A DNA stretch of 64,000 nucleotides from positions 14,152,677 through 14,216,676 of the forward strand of contig NC_081547.1 in NCBI RefSeq assembly GCF_901000735.1, given 5' to 3'. Source of the DNA: Corylus avellana. Taxonomy: Eukaryota > Streptophyta > Magnoliopsida > Fagales > Betulaceae. The stretch's first letter is position 1. Each line of letters starts with the position of its first letter. Shown one piece after another: positions 44,973 to 57,001 of the stretch. Under the pieces are notes generated by a model. That model was not told where the DNA came from and made no database searches. It worked only from the letters and a program-made list of their open reading frames with translations. The translations under genes and the position numbers were made by a program.

Positions 44973-46234
44973 ATATTGCTAGTCCCTTAGCAATACAAAA
45001 TGGAAAATAAAGTGAAAAATAAAAAGATAAATTCATCTTTCGTGGGAGGTACGGTTGCATTTAGCGCATGCAACAAGCCTTTTAAACCCCTAGGAGTTCC
45101 CTAGAGGACGAGTGAAGTCTCGTGAGGGTTTTACAAGAATGATACCCACAAACATTTTTCAACCATGTAGTTCCCAAGAATGTAATATCATGACCATCAT
45201 GGTTCTCATTTATTAGTAGGCTTAATAGTACAAACACTATCTTCACAATTTCAGGAAATTACAAATTAGCTTAAATCATGAAAATTATTAGATATTACAG
45301 GATTCAACTAGTGTATGTGAACTCAACACATAGCCATGGAATTTCAAAACTCATCTCAATCATTCATGGATCAATACTCAAAATTCATTAGATTCCCCAT
45401 CGGATAAAACAACCAAAGCAAAATTTTTTTTTTTTTTTTTAGCACTTAGCTCCCTTAAGCTTTTTGATTGACCCATGTATTGAGCATTAAGCCAATGACT
45501 CCCAAACCAGACGGTTTTAGGGCATTATATATAAAGACACCCCTAAGGACTTACTAACTCGGGACAAAAAAGGTTACAAGCTAAGCTAATTTTATTTATT
45601 TTTTATTTTTTTATTATTATCAATCAAACCAAACTTCTCACTTTTTGACGCGAACACTCACTACTTAATGAGGCAAGAGGTCTGGTTACTTGGTGGAAAG
45701 CTCAAAATGATCAACTTTTTAATTTTTTTTTTTTTTAAGAATTTATGCCAAGGTCATTTTCCCGATAAGTTACCCAACTACATTCCAAATATTAAAACCA
45801 AACATTACTGATTCTAGATTTTATGCCCCACAGACTACATGTTAGTGTGCTCGTGAAAATCAAATTGAAACAAGTAATATCTCATGCTGCCAATGAAAGT
45901 AACACAATTTGAATTCCTTAATCAAGTGATCATGTGTTTGTCATATTAAGCCCATTAATGAATTTCAAATCACAACAGGAAAATTAATTGTATTCTCAGA
46001 ACTAACATGTATGCCCACCACCCCCAACTTAAAATACACAATGTCCTCATGTGTGGATAAAACAATAAAGCAATGCAAGGGATAGGAGTACCTGACTTGT
46101 CATTGCGGCGCAGAAGAAGATGCCCCTGAATCAGGTGGTAGCCGTACTAAAATAGTGTTCAACAGTTCTTACTGTGCTTCAAATCTTTCATCTGCCAGGC
46201 GTCTGTCCTCCGCCCTCTGGGTAGCAAGCTCAGA
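44973..46234 (-). other. Non-coding 3' internal region of the Athila element
   Basis: No credible frame. The text resembles, reversed, 4440-5590 of the other Athila-type element (for example the 'cttagctcccttaagctttttgattgacccatg' phrase near 45447 and the 'ttaagcccttaggg' phrase near 4970). Non-coding 3' regions thus seem conserved between the two families. Confidence 0.5.
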
Positions 46235-47257
46235 TCAGAGCTCCTGTAGTTCTTTGTGAAGGCACTCATATTGTGACATGCTCATAGTAACGGTCTCCGC
46301 CACTCTGTCTCTCTTTATGGGCTCAACTGTGGTTGGATCATTGTGCATAGGGCCATCAGCCTCCCTAACGACCTTAGCAGCGGCAGGCTCCCGACGTCGT
46401 CTCGGCATGTGGGAACAATTCTGGTTCCACTGGATCAGTCCAAACAGAGGGTGAGCAGAAATAGGCTCATCTGCGGGTGTACCCTCAATGCCTCGAGACT
46501 GAAGAATATGGGTGAGGAGAAAAGGGAAGGGGAGTCCCCATGAAGACGAACCCTGAGTCCAGCGCACAATCGCCCCGTCCCAAAACTTGTGTATCTGATC
46601 CCAAATGAGCTGAGGGATGGAAATCCAAAAGCCTCTCTGAAAAGCATATAGTGCCACTAAGAAGGGACTGCGCCATTGAGTTTTGTGTCCAAATGGACAC
46701 ACATTCCGTTGCAAAATGAAGTCCACGAACCAAAGTAGGGAAGGCATCAGGACCTTGCTTGTATAGTTGCGGAGATCATCGGTATAACGGCCGTGGTAGA
46801 TGTCATCCACAATATGCTGCAGTGTAAGATTAGACGGTAGGTCTGAGTACCTAGGGGAGCCATCCCGAGCCAAAATATCTGAAGGGCACTCATGAGAACA
46901 TCACAAAGCAACAGGAATGTCGTCGGTGGTCAGCTCAATGTCAATGCCTGCCACAGATGAAGAGAGGATGCCTGGCCGAGTATAGTCGAATGTGAGATGA
47001 TGATAAAATTCTCGGACCAGGCCTTCGTAAGCAATGAGGCTGACTGGCTGGAAAAGTGCTGTGAGGCCATGGCATTTGCATTCTTTGACTGCCGACTTGG
47101 TTGCTTGGAGGCTTTTGAAAACTGTGTCAATGGCAAAACACGTCTCCAAGATGAGCTTCTGTTGCTTCCCACGGCGTTGTGAAGGCTGGGCGGGGGCTTC
47201 AGGGGCTGTATCCCGAGCGGGGGAAAATCGGGAGGTGGAGGTGCGGGCCGAAAGCAT
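46235..47257 (-). pseudogene. Athila env-position ORF (plant transposon-protein-like), one in-frame stop
   Basis: Two blocks share a frame on the minus strand, 47257-46901 and 46873-46235, parted by a TGA at 46901-46903. The first block has KCHGLTALFQPVSLIAYEGL and REFYHHLTFDY. The second has SDLPSNLTLQHIVDDIYHGR, LLWFVDFILQRNVCP, ISIPQLIWDQIHKFWDG and a basic C-terminal half. This LVREFY...W...P...L.L-rich pattern is that of the 'putative plant transposon protein' domain found 3' of pol in Athila elements. No signal peptide or transmembrane helix is obvious, so an envelope function is not supported. Confidence 0.55.
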
Positions 47258-47399
47258 GCTGTTGCTTCATTGAGGCTTTTTGTCGAACACCTGGTGGGCT
47301 CCTCAAAAGGGAAGTGGTAGAAAACCACTTTATTGGGCTACCCAACCCCCTACAAAAAGAATGAAAATACCAACACAAAGCAGTTCATGTGTGGTGGAG

Positions 47400-47700
47400 C
47401 ACCCACACACTGCTTTTTCCACACAACAAATGGGGAAAATGGGCACGGTGGGGATTTTGGGGAAGGTGGGATGGAGGAGAGAAGAGTGGACGGGGAGGGG
47501 GAAAGAGGGTTTGGGAGGGAATGTGGTGGCGGTGTTGGGTGGTTCGGTGGTCGTAGGGGAGTGCAGCGGTGATGGGGTGCTGATTGGTGGTGGTGGGGAT
47601 TCGGCGTGGGGTGAGTGCAGTGGTGTGGGGCGGTGCAGGGTTGGGTGATGGGGTATTTGGCACTGGGGGGAACTGGGGGAAAGAAAGGGGCCTGTGACCT
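47400..47700. repeat. G-rich, strand-skewed block with many GGG runs
   Basis: The plus strand here is dominated by GGGG, GGTGG and GGGGA words (for example tggggattttggggaaggtggga), so the element's own strand is C-rich. It yields long chance frames on both strands. It lies between integrase and the env-position ORF. Confidence 0.7.
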
Positions 47701-47828
47701 AAAAAGGTCACATGAGACCTCTGAACGAGTGCGCTCGAGCGGGCACTAGTGTGCGCTCGATCTCACTTGCGCAGAGGGGTGAATGGATGGGCGGGAATAC
47801 GCTTGAGCGCTCCTGAAGGTGCGCTCGA

Positions 47829-49182
47829 TGATAAGTGCTAAAATATTCATATTTTCAGCCCTTAACTTTCATTTTTTAATCCTTTGGTTTTGGTTAATTA
47901 TGCCATTTTACTTCATTTTTGTATTTTCTTTGTTTTTTAGGCTTTTGGAAGAAAAGAAAGCGTTTCTGGAAGAATTACATGCTTAAAGGGCAAATTGGGA
48001 AGACCCAGAAGATATGGTTGAGCTTAGCCAATCATGGTTAAGTTTAATCAAATAGAGGAAAGGATCAATTCAGAATTTCTCACATTGAAGTCAAATTGGA
48101 TTTGATGAAAAATTGGATCTTGAACATGTCTTGGTATTTTGACCATAACTTTCAGCTCAGACATAGTATTTTCCCAATTCGGAGCGGCACAAGGCCAAAA
48201 TCATGCCGCAAGTCAGGACTGCAATTCTGGGCGAATCCTATTCCGATTTGGACATAGGTTTTCTTTATCCTAATTGGACTTGGACTTAAAACTCCGAATT
48301 TTCTAGGGTTACTTGTGTAACAAGGACTTCTAAAGACTATAACTAAACCACTTAGGTTCTAGGCATAGGTGTGGAGAAAGAGGCACAAGCTCTGGAAAGG
48401 AATTGAAGGCTGCATCAAAAGGAGTTTGGGTTTTTCTTCTCTTCCACCTTTTATCTTTATTATGTAGTTTATATTTTATTTAGGGCTAGATTGAAGCCCT
48501 AGTTATGTTTTGTTAATATTTCAATATTGGTGCCTTTGTGATGATCTTGTTGTGCTATTTAACTTGATTAATATCTGCTTGCATGAATTCCTCATATGTG
48601 TGTGCCTGATCAACATATGCATGTGGTATGGACTAGTTAGTTAAATCAATTTGGATGACCGAGTCCTGGGTTTAACATAAGTAACAAGAGATATCCACGT
48701 CGGATTCTTGGGTTAATCAACATGGGGAACCGGGAGTATATACCATGCCCGAGGCCTCGTGTGTTTGTCGATTTCCATAGAACATATGCTTTTCTAAAGA
48801 ACAACTTAGTATATACCATGCTAAATCCTTTAGGGAAGAAAAGAGTTAGAGTATACACCATGCCCTTAGGTTGACAAACATTAGATAGACATAACTTGAT
48901 CAAAGCATTAGCATATTGATATATTAGCTTAATATAATTAGTGATGGATATCAAAACCCTAATCCTTTTTAGTGTTTGTTTATCTTTTATTTTATTGAAT
49001 TCAATCGTGACAATTAAATTTTATCTTTTAATTAAATAGGAATTTACTTATAAACATAATTTACCAATACTCGTGGGAATGATCCTGTACTTACACCCTA
49101 TACTACCATGTTGACCTTGTGCACTTGCAGGTAAAACATACAATTATTTACCTATTAATTTAGGTAGATAATTTGCACATCA
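47829..49182 (+). mobile_element. Solo LTR nested in the Athila element (1354 bases, TSD CTCGA)
   Basis: TGATAAGTGCTAAAATATTC...TTTGCACATCA is flanked by CTCGA on both sides (47824-47828 and 49183-49187). It is related to solo LTR A but lies opposite to the host element. Its target was the CTCGA-rich block of the Athila internal region. The TATACACCATGCC array is shortened here (CCC reduced to CC in several units). Confidence 0.92.
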
Positions 49183-49398
49183 CTCGAGGGCATTCGTGCA
49201 TGTGTGTGTCAGTGATGAGTTGCTGCGCTCGATCCCACTTGGGGTGGGCTCAAGTGCAGGCCCGTGTTTTGGGATCGAGCACACAATGGGTGCGCTCGAG
49301 CCCAGGGTGCCAGTGTCTTAATCAAGAAAATAGACGAGATCCGTCAAGTTGACGGATTCCACGTCTGTACCTGGCTCGAAGTTCTGGATGCAGGGCTT

Positions 49399-50502
49399 CT
49401 ACCTTTGACCGTTGACCTTGAACAGAGTGCCATCCTTTGGGTCCCGCAATTCAACAGCGCCATGGGGCGACACCGAGGTGACTATGAATGGACCGTCCCA
49501 TCTGGAGCGGAGCTTCCTAGGGAAAAGCTGGAGTTTGGAATTGAAGGGCCATACTTTCTGGTCCGGCACAAATGTCTTGGGTAGGATATGTTTGTCGTGA
49601 AAAGCCTTAGTCCGCTCCTTATAAAGGCGAGCACTGTCATATGCATCTCGCCGCAGCTCCTCCAACTCTGTCAACTGAAGTTTCCGGTGGGGGCCGGCTG
49701 CTTGCATGTTGAAATTGAACTGCTTAATTGCCCACAGAGCCTTGTGTTCTAATACCACGGGGAGGTGACACGCCTTGCCATATACCAGTCTATAGGGAGA
49801 CATTCCAATGGAAGTTTTGTAAGCTGTGCAGTAGGCCTATAATGCGTCATTGAGGCATAATGACCAATCCTTACGGTCTGGCCTAACCGTCTTCTCTAGA
49901 ATATGCTTAATCTCCTGGTTAGAAACTTCCACTTGGCCACTTGTTTGAGGATGGTAAGGAGTGGCTACCTTATGTGTGGCGGAGTACTTGAGAAGCAAGG
50001 CTTTGAAAAACTGGCTGCAAAAGTATCTACCTCCATCACTGATGATGGCCTGAGGAGTACCAAATCTGCTGAAAATATTGGCTTGGAGGAACTTCACCAC
50101 AACCTTGTGATAATTGGTCTTTGTGGCAATGGCTTCTACCCGCTTAGAGACATAATCCACTCCTACCAAAATGTACTCATATCCACATGACGGTGGGAAG
50201 GGTCCCATGAAGTCGATACCCCAGACATCAAAAATCTCGACAAGGAGGATGGGATTCAATTGCATCATGTCCCTTCGAGACATAGCTCCTTGGCGTTGAC
50301 ATCTCTCACAAGCTCGGCAAAATTCATAGGCATCTTTGAACAGGGTGGGCCATGTGAATCCGCACTTTAGAACCTTGGCTGCTGTCTTCTTGGCACTGAA
50401 ATGTCCTCCACAAGCTAGAGAATGACAAAATGTGAGAATGCTGGAAAATTCACTCTCAAGGACACAGTGTCGAATGATCTGATCAGCACAATACTTGAAC
50501 AA
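49399..50502 (-). pseudogene. Athila integrase
   Basis: Starts with an HHCC zinc finger (HSLACGGHF ... [10 protein letters not shown]). It goes on with the catalytic triad in GIDFMGPFP (Asp), IISDGGRYF (Asp) and QVEVSNQEI (Glu), then [16 protein letters not shown] and a C-terminal RWDGPF motif. A stop at 49837-49839 (TAG) sits where relatives have Trp, a G-to-A change. All the pol frames from 52686 to 49399 are in one phase, so only point mutations separate them. Confidence 0.88.
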
Positions 50503-50565
50503 CTTTGAATCTTCTCAAAAATAGAATCAAACTTACTTGAAGAAGCAGTCTTTATCTTGCTTAGA

Positions 50566-52062
50566 TCAATGAGAAGGAATCTGACCTGTAGCTAGATAAT
50601 TGACAATATCAGCATACCACGGTGGATTTCTCGGAGTAATTTGAAAAAGTTGCTCATCTAGGAAAGAGTCGTGAACAGGAACCGGCTGGGGTGTCTTAAT
50701 CAAAATTCGTGATAGATGGTCGGCAACAACATTCTCAATACCCTTCTTGTCCCGAATCTTAATATCAAATTCTTGCAAATGTAGTATCCTGTGGATTAAC
50801 CAGGGCTTTGTTTCCTTCTTGGCCAGCAAATGTCGCAGAGCAGCGTGATCAGAATAAATGATGACCTTTGATCCCAGAAGATATGAGCGGAACTTATCTA
50901 GGGCAAAGACCACGGCTAGCAATTCTTTCTCGGTAGTTGTGTAATTGACTTGAGCATCCATTAGAGTCTTGCTAGCATAATAGATGACATCAGGAAGCTT
51001 ATCTACCCGCTGTCCCAATACTGCGCCCACAGCATAGTCAGATGCATCATACATGATTTCAAAGGGCAAAGACCAGTCAGGAGGATGCATGATGGGGGTA
51101 GAAGATAACAGAGACCGGAGCTTCTAGAATGCCTCTTGACATGCTTCATCAAAGTGAAAAGGGGCGTCCTTAGCAAGCAAGTTACATAAGGGCCTTGAAA
51201 TTTTACTGAAGTCCTTGATGAAGCGGCGATAGAAGCCGGCATGCCTTAGGAAAGAAAGGATCTGCTTCACTGAAGTGGGCGGCGGTAGATTTTCAATTAG
51301 CTCAACTTTGGCCCGGTCCACCTCAATACCTCTTTTGGACACTATATGGCCCAAAACTATACCTTCCTGCATCATGAAGTGGCTCTTCTCCCAACTTAAA
51401 ATTAGGTTAGTTTCTTTGCAACGTTGAAGCACAAGTGAAAGATTATGGAGACATTTATCAAAAGAAGATCCAAAAACAGAAAAGTCATCCATAAATACCT
51501 CCAAAAATTTCTCCACCATGTCAGAGAAGATAGACATCATACATCTCTGGAATGTGGCAGGTGCATTGCATAAGCCGAAGGGCATGCGTCAGTAAGCAAA
51601 GGTGCCAAATAGACATGTGAACGTCCTCTTCTCTTGGTCTTGAGCATCAACTGCAACCTGATTATACCCGGAATAGCCGTCTAGGAAGCAATAGTAGCTT
51701 TGGCTAGCAAGACGCTCCAAAATTTGATCAATGAATAGGAGCAGGAAGTGATCCTTCCGGGTATGGGAATTGAGCTTTCGGTAGTCGATGCAAACACGCC
51801 ATCCCGTGGTTGTGCGCTGTGGAACCAACTCTCTAGCAAAATTCTCAACGACGCTGATGCCGGATTTCTTTGGAACCACTTGAGTGGGGCTCACCCATTT
51901 ACTATCAGAGATAGGGTAGATGATGCCTGCATCAAGTAACTTGACTACCTCTTTCATGTTGGGATTCAGCCGGCAGTGTGCCTCACGGGAAGGTCGAGCA
52001 TCTTCTTCCAAATGGATCTGGTGCATACAGGTAGAGGGGTCGATGCCTTTCAAATCTGCCAC
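50566..52062 (-). pseudogene. Athila reverse transcriptase and RNase H
   Basis: Three in-phase blocks are separated by stops at 51589-51591 and 51124-51126. The RT holds WVSPTQVVPKKSG, GWRVCIDYRKLNS, LDGYSGYNQV, MPFGLCNAPATFQ and the active-site box VFMDDFSVFG (YXDD class with Phe). RNase H (51090-50566) begins [16 protein letters not shown] and holds [20 protein letters not shown] and [31 protein letters not shown] is typical of the Athila lineage. Confidence 0.9.
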
Positions 52063-52065
52063 GGT

Positions 52066-52686
52066 TCATCCAATGGCCTCTTTATACTCCTTTAACATTG
52101 CTAGCAGACTGTCCTCTTGGTCCTTTTGTAGGTCGGAAGCAATGATGACCGGCAGAGTGTTGTTAGATCCAAGAAATGCATACTTGAGCTTTGCTGGTAG
52201 GGGCTTCAACTCAAGCTTCGATGGAGACAGTAGAGAAGGAACATGAGGAGTGCTCAATGTCACAGGTAGGGGCTCCTTTACTACTCTCCATGGATGAAAA
52301 TCTGCACTTGCGGCTGTTTCTAGAAAATCATGGACCTTTTTGATGTACTGGTCGGTGTTGAACTCTTCAAAGTCGAAGATATTCAAGCAGGCTTCCACTG
52401 GATCCTTTGTCAAGAGACTAGGTAGGGAATCTTCAAAATATTCTTCAATGCTGTCCAAAGAGAAACACTCATTCTGATCAGGAGCATGCTGAAATGCAGT
52501 AAAGATATTCAACTGAACCTTCATATTGCCAAATGAGATCTCCATGACTCTAGTTCGACCATTGATACATGCATTCGCTGTGGCTAAGAAAGGACGCCCA
52601 ACGATGACAGGAACCAGCTTATCAGGATTGGGCACAAGCTTGGTGTCAAGCACTATAAAGTCGACTAGGAAGAAAAATTTATCCAC
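52066..52686 (-). pseudogene. Athila protease region and linker to reverse transcriptase
   Basis: Begins DKFFFLVDFIVLDTK, then PVIVGRPFLATANACINGRT, the conserved segment after the aspartic protease active site in Athila Pol. A long acidic linker follows. The D(S/T)G active site itself should lie just upstream, in the broken stretch 52687-53071, and I could not read it in an intact frame. Ends at a TGA at 52066-52068. Confidence 0.7.
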
Positions 52687-53071
52687 CTAGATGATCACAT
52701 CTTCTACAATGCCTCTAGGCTTCTTAATCGACCAATCAGCTAGTTGCAGAATCACTGTGGTGGGCTTCACCCCTAGGCCGAGATGCTGATATACTGAAGA
52801 TGGAAGTAAATTCACACCACCTTTTTTTGATGATGCATGAAATTGTAGGAGCCCCGGGGTCCTTAAACTTTGAAGGAGTGTTGTGCTTAATCAGGCAACT
52901 CACTTGCTTAGTCAGAAGGGCTTTCTTGGGGATGTTATTTCTGGTCTTCCTCTTTTAAGTACACAAGTCTTTAAGGAACTTGGCATAGGCAGGCACTTGT
53001 GAGATGGCATCAAGAAGGGGGAGATTGATTTTTACCTATTTGAACATCTCCATCATTCCTTGTATTTTCTC

Positions 53072-54832
53072 TCATTGTTTTCGAAAGTAGGACGGTGACT
53101 TGAGACGTTCTGGGAAGGGGGCCCGTGGCTTATATGGAATCTTTGGAGTGGGGGCTGCTGATGACGAAGCCTCATTGCTTACTTGCTTGCATTTATCATT
53201 CTGCAAATTTTGTGCAACCTCTGTGTGCTCATCCTTCTTCTCCTCCACATGATTATCAACTATTCTTCCGCTTCTCAAGGTGGTGATGGCTTGAACTTGC
53301 TGATGGTATGAAGTGCCCTCATCTACCATGTAGTGCCCTCTAGGATTTACCACCGGCTGACTTGGAAGCTTTCCTTCGTCCCTTCTATTGAGGGTGTTGG
53401 CAAGTTGTCCGACTTTAGCTTCTAGCTTGGCAATGGATTGGGAATGTGAGTTTACTATTTCCTCTTGAGATTTGACCGTCTGCTTTATTTTGCCCGCCAG
53501 CTCACTCATCATTTTTAGCATCCGATCCTCAAAATTAGAATCTGAGGGAGATGGTGCGGCCTGGTATTTCTGGTGTGGAGGCCAGTAAGTGGAATGAGGT
53601 TGATAGGGCTGCCTGTTGGATTGAGCTTGATTGTGTGGCCCTGGGACTGAGTTGCCCGAATGTGGATTCTTCCATGAGAAATTTGGATGATTTCTCCACT
53701 CGGGGTTGTAGGTATTGGAGTACGGATCATTACCCGATCTGGAGAAAGTTGCATTAACCTGCTCATTAGCAGTATTAGTATAATTTCCAGTAACAGGGCA
53801 GCTATTTACATGATGCATAGGACTAGAACAGAATGAGCATGATTCAGGTAGTGTGTGCATGTGAGCAGCATTAGGAGCAAAACCAGCAGTCATCCATTGG
53901 TCTAGCTTCTTGGTGATAGCCTCAACTACTTGGTTGGCCATGTTTGGGGAATGGCCTGCTTCATACAAACTCTCTGTCTTGAGTGTTTTAGGTGCTGGTG
54001 CCCTTCGTCTGGTGGAAACTTATTGAAGAGAATTGTTGCTCAAATTTTCAAACATAGACCATGCTTCATCTTTGCTTTTTAACATGAATGTTCCTCCACA
54101 TGATGCATCCACCATTTTTCTATTGGACTCGGTCAGGCCATCATAGAAACACTGCACTAGCTACCATTTCGGGATAGCATGGTGTGAACATGATCTAAGC
54201 AAGCTCTACAGCCTATCCTAAGTCTCATGGAAATCTTCTCCCTCATATTGGGAGAAGGTAGTGATAGCTCTCCTAGTGTCATTGGTCATTCCTATGGGAA
54301 AATACTTCTTAAGAAATTCTTGCTACAATTGAGCCCAAAAAGTGATAGAGTTGGGTGTTAAGGACTGGAACCAATGTTTGGCTTTTTCCTTGAGGAAGAA
54401 AGGAAAAAGATGCATCCTTAGGGCATCCTCAGTGAATCCATTCATTTTAGTGGTATCACAAATTGCTTCGAAATCACTGAGGAAGTCATAAGGATTTTCA
54501 GTGCTAAGCCCTAGGAAAGAAGGTAAACTTCGTATAGTGCTGGGCATAATTTCATAATGGGTTACCGTAATTTCCGGCAGCCGGAGACATGTGGGAGTAG
54601 TGTAAGTGGTAGGAAGATAATGATCTTGCAAAGCTACGTGGTTACCGTCTCCCATGGTCTCGGTGGAACGCTCTTCTAGCGAATTAGGGGTCCTTTGGGA
54701 TCTAATTTGTCTAAGAGTTCGTTCAATTTCAAGGTCGCAAGAAATTAATGGAAAAGACAAAGAACGGCGACCGAGTATAAACAAAACAGAAAGAAAAGAA
54801 AAACTAAGCTGAAATAGAAAAGTAAAGCTCAT
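53072..54832 (-). pseudogene. Athila gag
   Basis: Two in-phase blocks, 54832-54323 and 53968-53072. The first holds PSFLGLSTENPYDFLSDFEA and LRMHLFPFFLKEKAKHWFQS, the conserved gag core. The second has a CX2CX4HX4C knuckle (CSFCSSPMHHVNSC), YNPEWRNHPNFSWKN, a Q/N/P/H-rich stretch, a coiled part and GHYMVDEG...QQVQAITTLRSGR. Between them several stops have accumulated (53969-54322). The start of the first frame (SFTFLFQLSFSF) is probably leader and not protein. Confidence 0.85.
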
Positions 54833-55180
54833 AAACGGCCCTTAGATGCCCTGGGATTTTGGATGCAGGCTGCTGCTGGTGCACTCGATCGTACGGCAGG
54901 GTATGCCCAAGTGTACTGCCGCAGATGGGTGCGAGCGCAGGATGGGAGGGCTCGAGCGCTGTTGGCTTGATTCATGCTGAATCGCGTCCGTGCGCTTGAT
55001 CGCACGTGACCTGCGCTCGATCACAGTCACAGAGAAGGCAGCTACGAACCTATTTGTAAATTCTAAAATAAAAATAAAAACAAAACACAAAACAGAATTG
55101 AAGTTAGCAAATTAAAGCAGAAAAATAAATTCTTAAGCTAAAATTCATCCTTAAATTTAGATAATGAAACCGTTAAGTAG

Positions 55181-55198
55181 TCCCCGGCAACGGCTCCA
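55181..55198 (-). other. Primer binding site of the Athila element (tRNA-Asp type)
   Basis: Minus strand reads TGGAGCCGTTGCCGGGGA, one base off the canonical TGGCGCCGTTGCCGGGGA, five bases inside the 5' LTR. Confidence 0.85.
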
Positions 55199-55203
55199 AA
55201 AAT

Positions 55204-56554
55204 TGATGTGGTATTTTTATGACCAAAAATATCAATTATAAAATAACCACTCGCAATAGGACGAATCCCGTAGGATAGGGCTATATTGAGGGTGTCGAAC
55301 CTCAAGGACTGCAGGGGTTTTATTATCAAAATTCGAAAGATTAAAATTAACTTAATTAAAAAGAGAATGAATTTGATTTTTTTTAAAAGTAAAGTGCATG
55401 AAAATAAAAGAGATTTAAAATAAGTGAGAGAGTGTAGGGTATTAAATTCACCTCTATCCGCACAACAATGGCTAATCATAATTAATCCCAGAAATTCATT
55501 CTATGCATGTTATAAATAAAGAAGAAACTACCTTATTAAAAAATAAGCATAATCTATCTTCGGTTGGAACGGATTGTCCACCTAACCACTAAGATGCGGT
55601 ACGACCCGTCTTTCCTAAGTATAAATTATCAAATTTTTTAATAGGATACATACAATCAATGAACAAGTGTAACCCATCTTCGGTTGGCACGGACTGTCTA
55701 CCTAAATTACACTAAACTAGGGTGTAGTACAATCCATCTTCCCTAGGCATGGCCTATCAAATCATATTGATCATATGTCAATTAAACCCATTGTATAACC
55801 ATCATCCTCATAATCACAGAAAACAAGAATGATTTGATTTCAATAAAAGTAAAATACTTTATAAAACAAGAGAAGAATTTCACAAATATTGATTTTGGAA
55901 TTTAAGAACAATTGCATTTAATATGAAGAACAAAAATCAATTGTAGCAATCCTCATAGTTATACAATCAACATGCATAAATTGAAAATTTGGAAATTAAA
56001 TACAATCAAACCATTGTCCTTGGATAGGGTTACATCAACACCCCACGAAGGGGTTTAGCCGCTCATGATCTTCTAAGCTCCAAAGACGATTTTCTGATTT
56101 CTAGCTCTAGGAAGCAGTGTGTATGTTTACAATGTTTAGAGCCCTATTTATAGGGATTTGGAAAACCCTAAAAACCCTAGAAACCCTCATAAAATCGAAG
56201 GTCAGTCTACCAGTCCAATTGGGAGACTAAAAACCAAGTCCACGCTGGAAAATGATTGCTGCTGTGCAATACATGCCCGAGTGCGCTCGATCCAAAGTTT
56301 TGTGCGCTCGAGCTTAGCTGTTGTGCGCACGAGCGCAGGCATGCGCTCGATCCTTGGCTGCAGACGCTCGATTGCAGGTGCGCTCGATTCTAGATCCAGA
56401 ATCTCCAGCTTTTGCCCTTTTGAACCCAATTTCCAATGGTTTGTCAAATAAGACCTGAAACACAAAAACAAAACAAAATCAAACCAATAACAATGTTAAG
56501 GAATTAACATATCTAAATTAAGGGGCTTGAATGTGCAACATTCGTCACTTATCA
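55204..56554 (-). repeat. 5' LTR of the Athila element
   Basis: 1351 bases, same ends as the LTR at 43661. A minus-strand TATA-like box CTATAAATAG lies near 56143-56152. Extra GCGCTCGA/GCACGAGCGCA units at 56300-56375 account for most of the length difference between the two LTRs. Confidence 0.9.
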
Positions 56555-56559
56555 GGTTT

Positions 56560-57001
56560 CGACTTAGACGCTTCCCAATCCAACTTCAGCTGGGATTACT
56601 ACTTCTGTCCCGAAGGTTAGTGCATAAAGAGTCACTTTGGTGGTAGTTCTCTTCGTGGTTCTGTATACCCATAGAACTTCAGGGAGATCCTTGGCCCAAT
56701 CTCTTTTTCAGCCACCTAGCTTTTTCTTCAAAATTTTGAAAATTGTTTTGTTGGTAGTTTCAACTTGCCCATTTGCTTGGGAATGTCCTAGGGATGAGAA
56801 GTAATTCCTGATATGGAGTTTTGCAGACCATTCTTGGGATGAGTCGTAATCAAATTGCTTTCCATTGTCGGTGACAAATGCATGTGGGATTCCATACCGA
56901 CAGATCACGTTCTTCCATAGGAACTTCTCAATACATTTGGTTGTTATATTCACCAATGCTTTTACCTCTGTCCACTTGGTGAAATAATCGACAGCTACCA
57001 C
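56560..57001 (-). pseudogene. Tat-lineage integrase core
   Basis: Holds MVAVDYFTKWTEVKAL (first Asp), FVTDNGKQFD (second Asp) and GQVETTNKTI (Glu), then after a stop at 56708 the TFGTEVVIPAEVGLGSV segment. The frame then meets the Athila insertion and resumes at 43655. Dense stops mark a dead copy. Confidence 0.85.

Larger units (their letters stand above)
43661..56554 (-). mobile_element. Athila Ty3/gypsy retrotransposon, both LTRs, 12.9 kb, TSD GGTTT
   Basis: LTRs 43661-44957 and 55204-56554 both run from TGATGTGG to CTTATCA. GGTTT flanks the whole element (43656-43660 and 56555-56559). On the minus strand, in order: 5' LTR, tRNA-Asp-type PBS, gag, protease, reverse transcriptase, RNase H, integrase, a G/C-skewed spacer with a nested solo LTR, an env-position ORF, polypurine tract, 3' LTR. 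The coding frames carry several stops, so it cannot make its own proteins. It interrupts the integrase of a Tat-lineage element. Confidence 0.93.

Noticed and set aside
46235..47257. Retroviral-type envelope glycoprotein
   Set aside because: The ORF is in env position, but I see no signal peptide, transmembrane segment or cleavage site; its pattern fits the plant transposon-protein domain better.
47280..47711. Gly-rich plus-strand frame and Pro/Thr-rich minus-strand frame
   Set aside because: Both come from the G-rich skewed tract; neither resembles a known protein.
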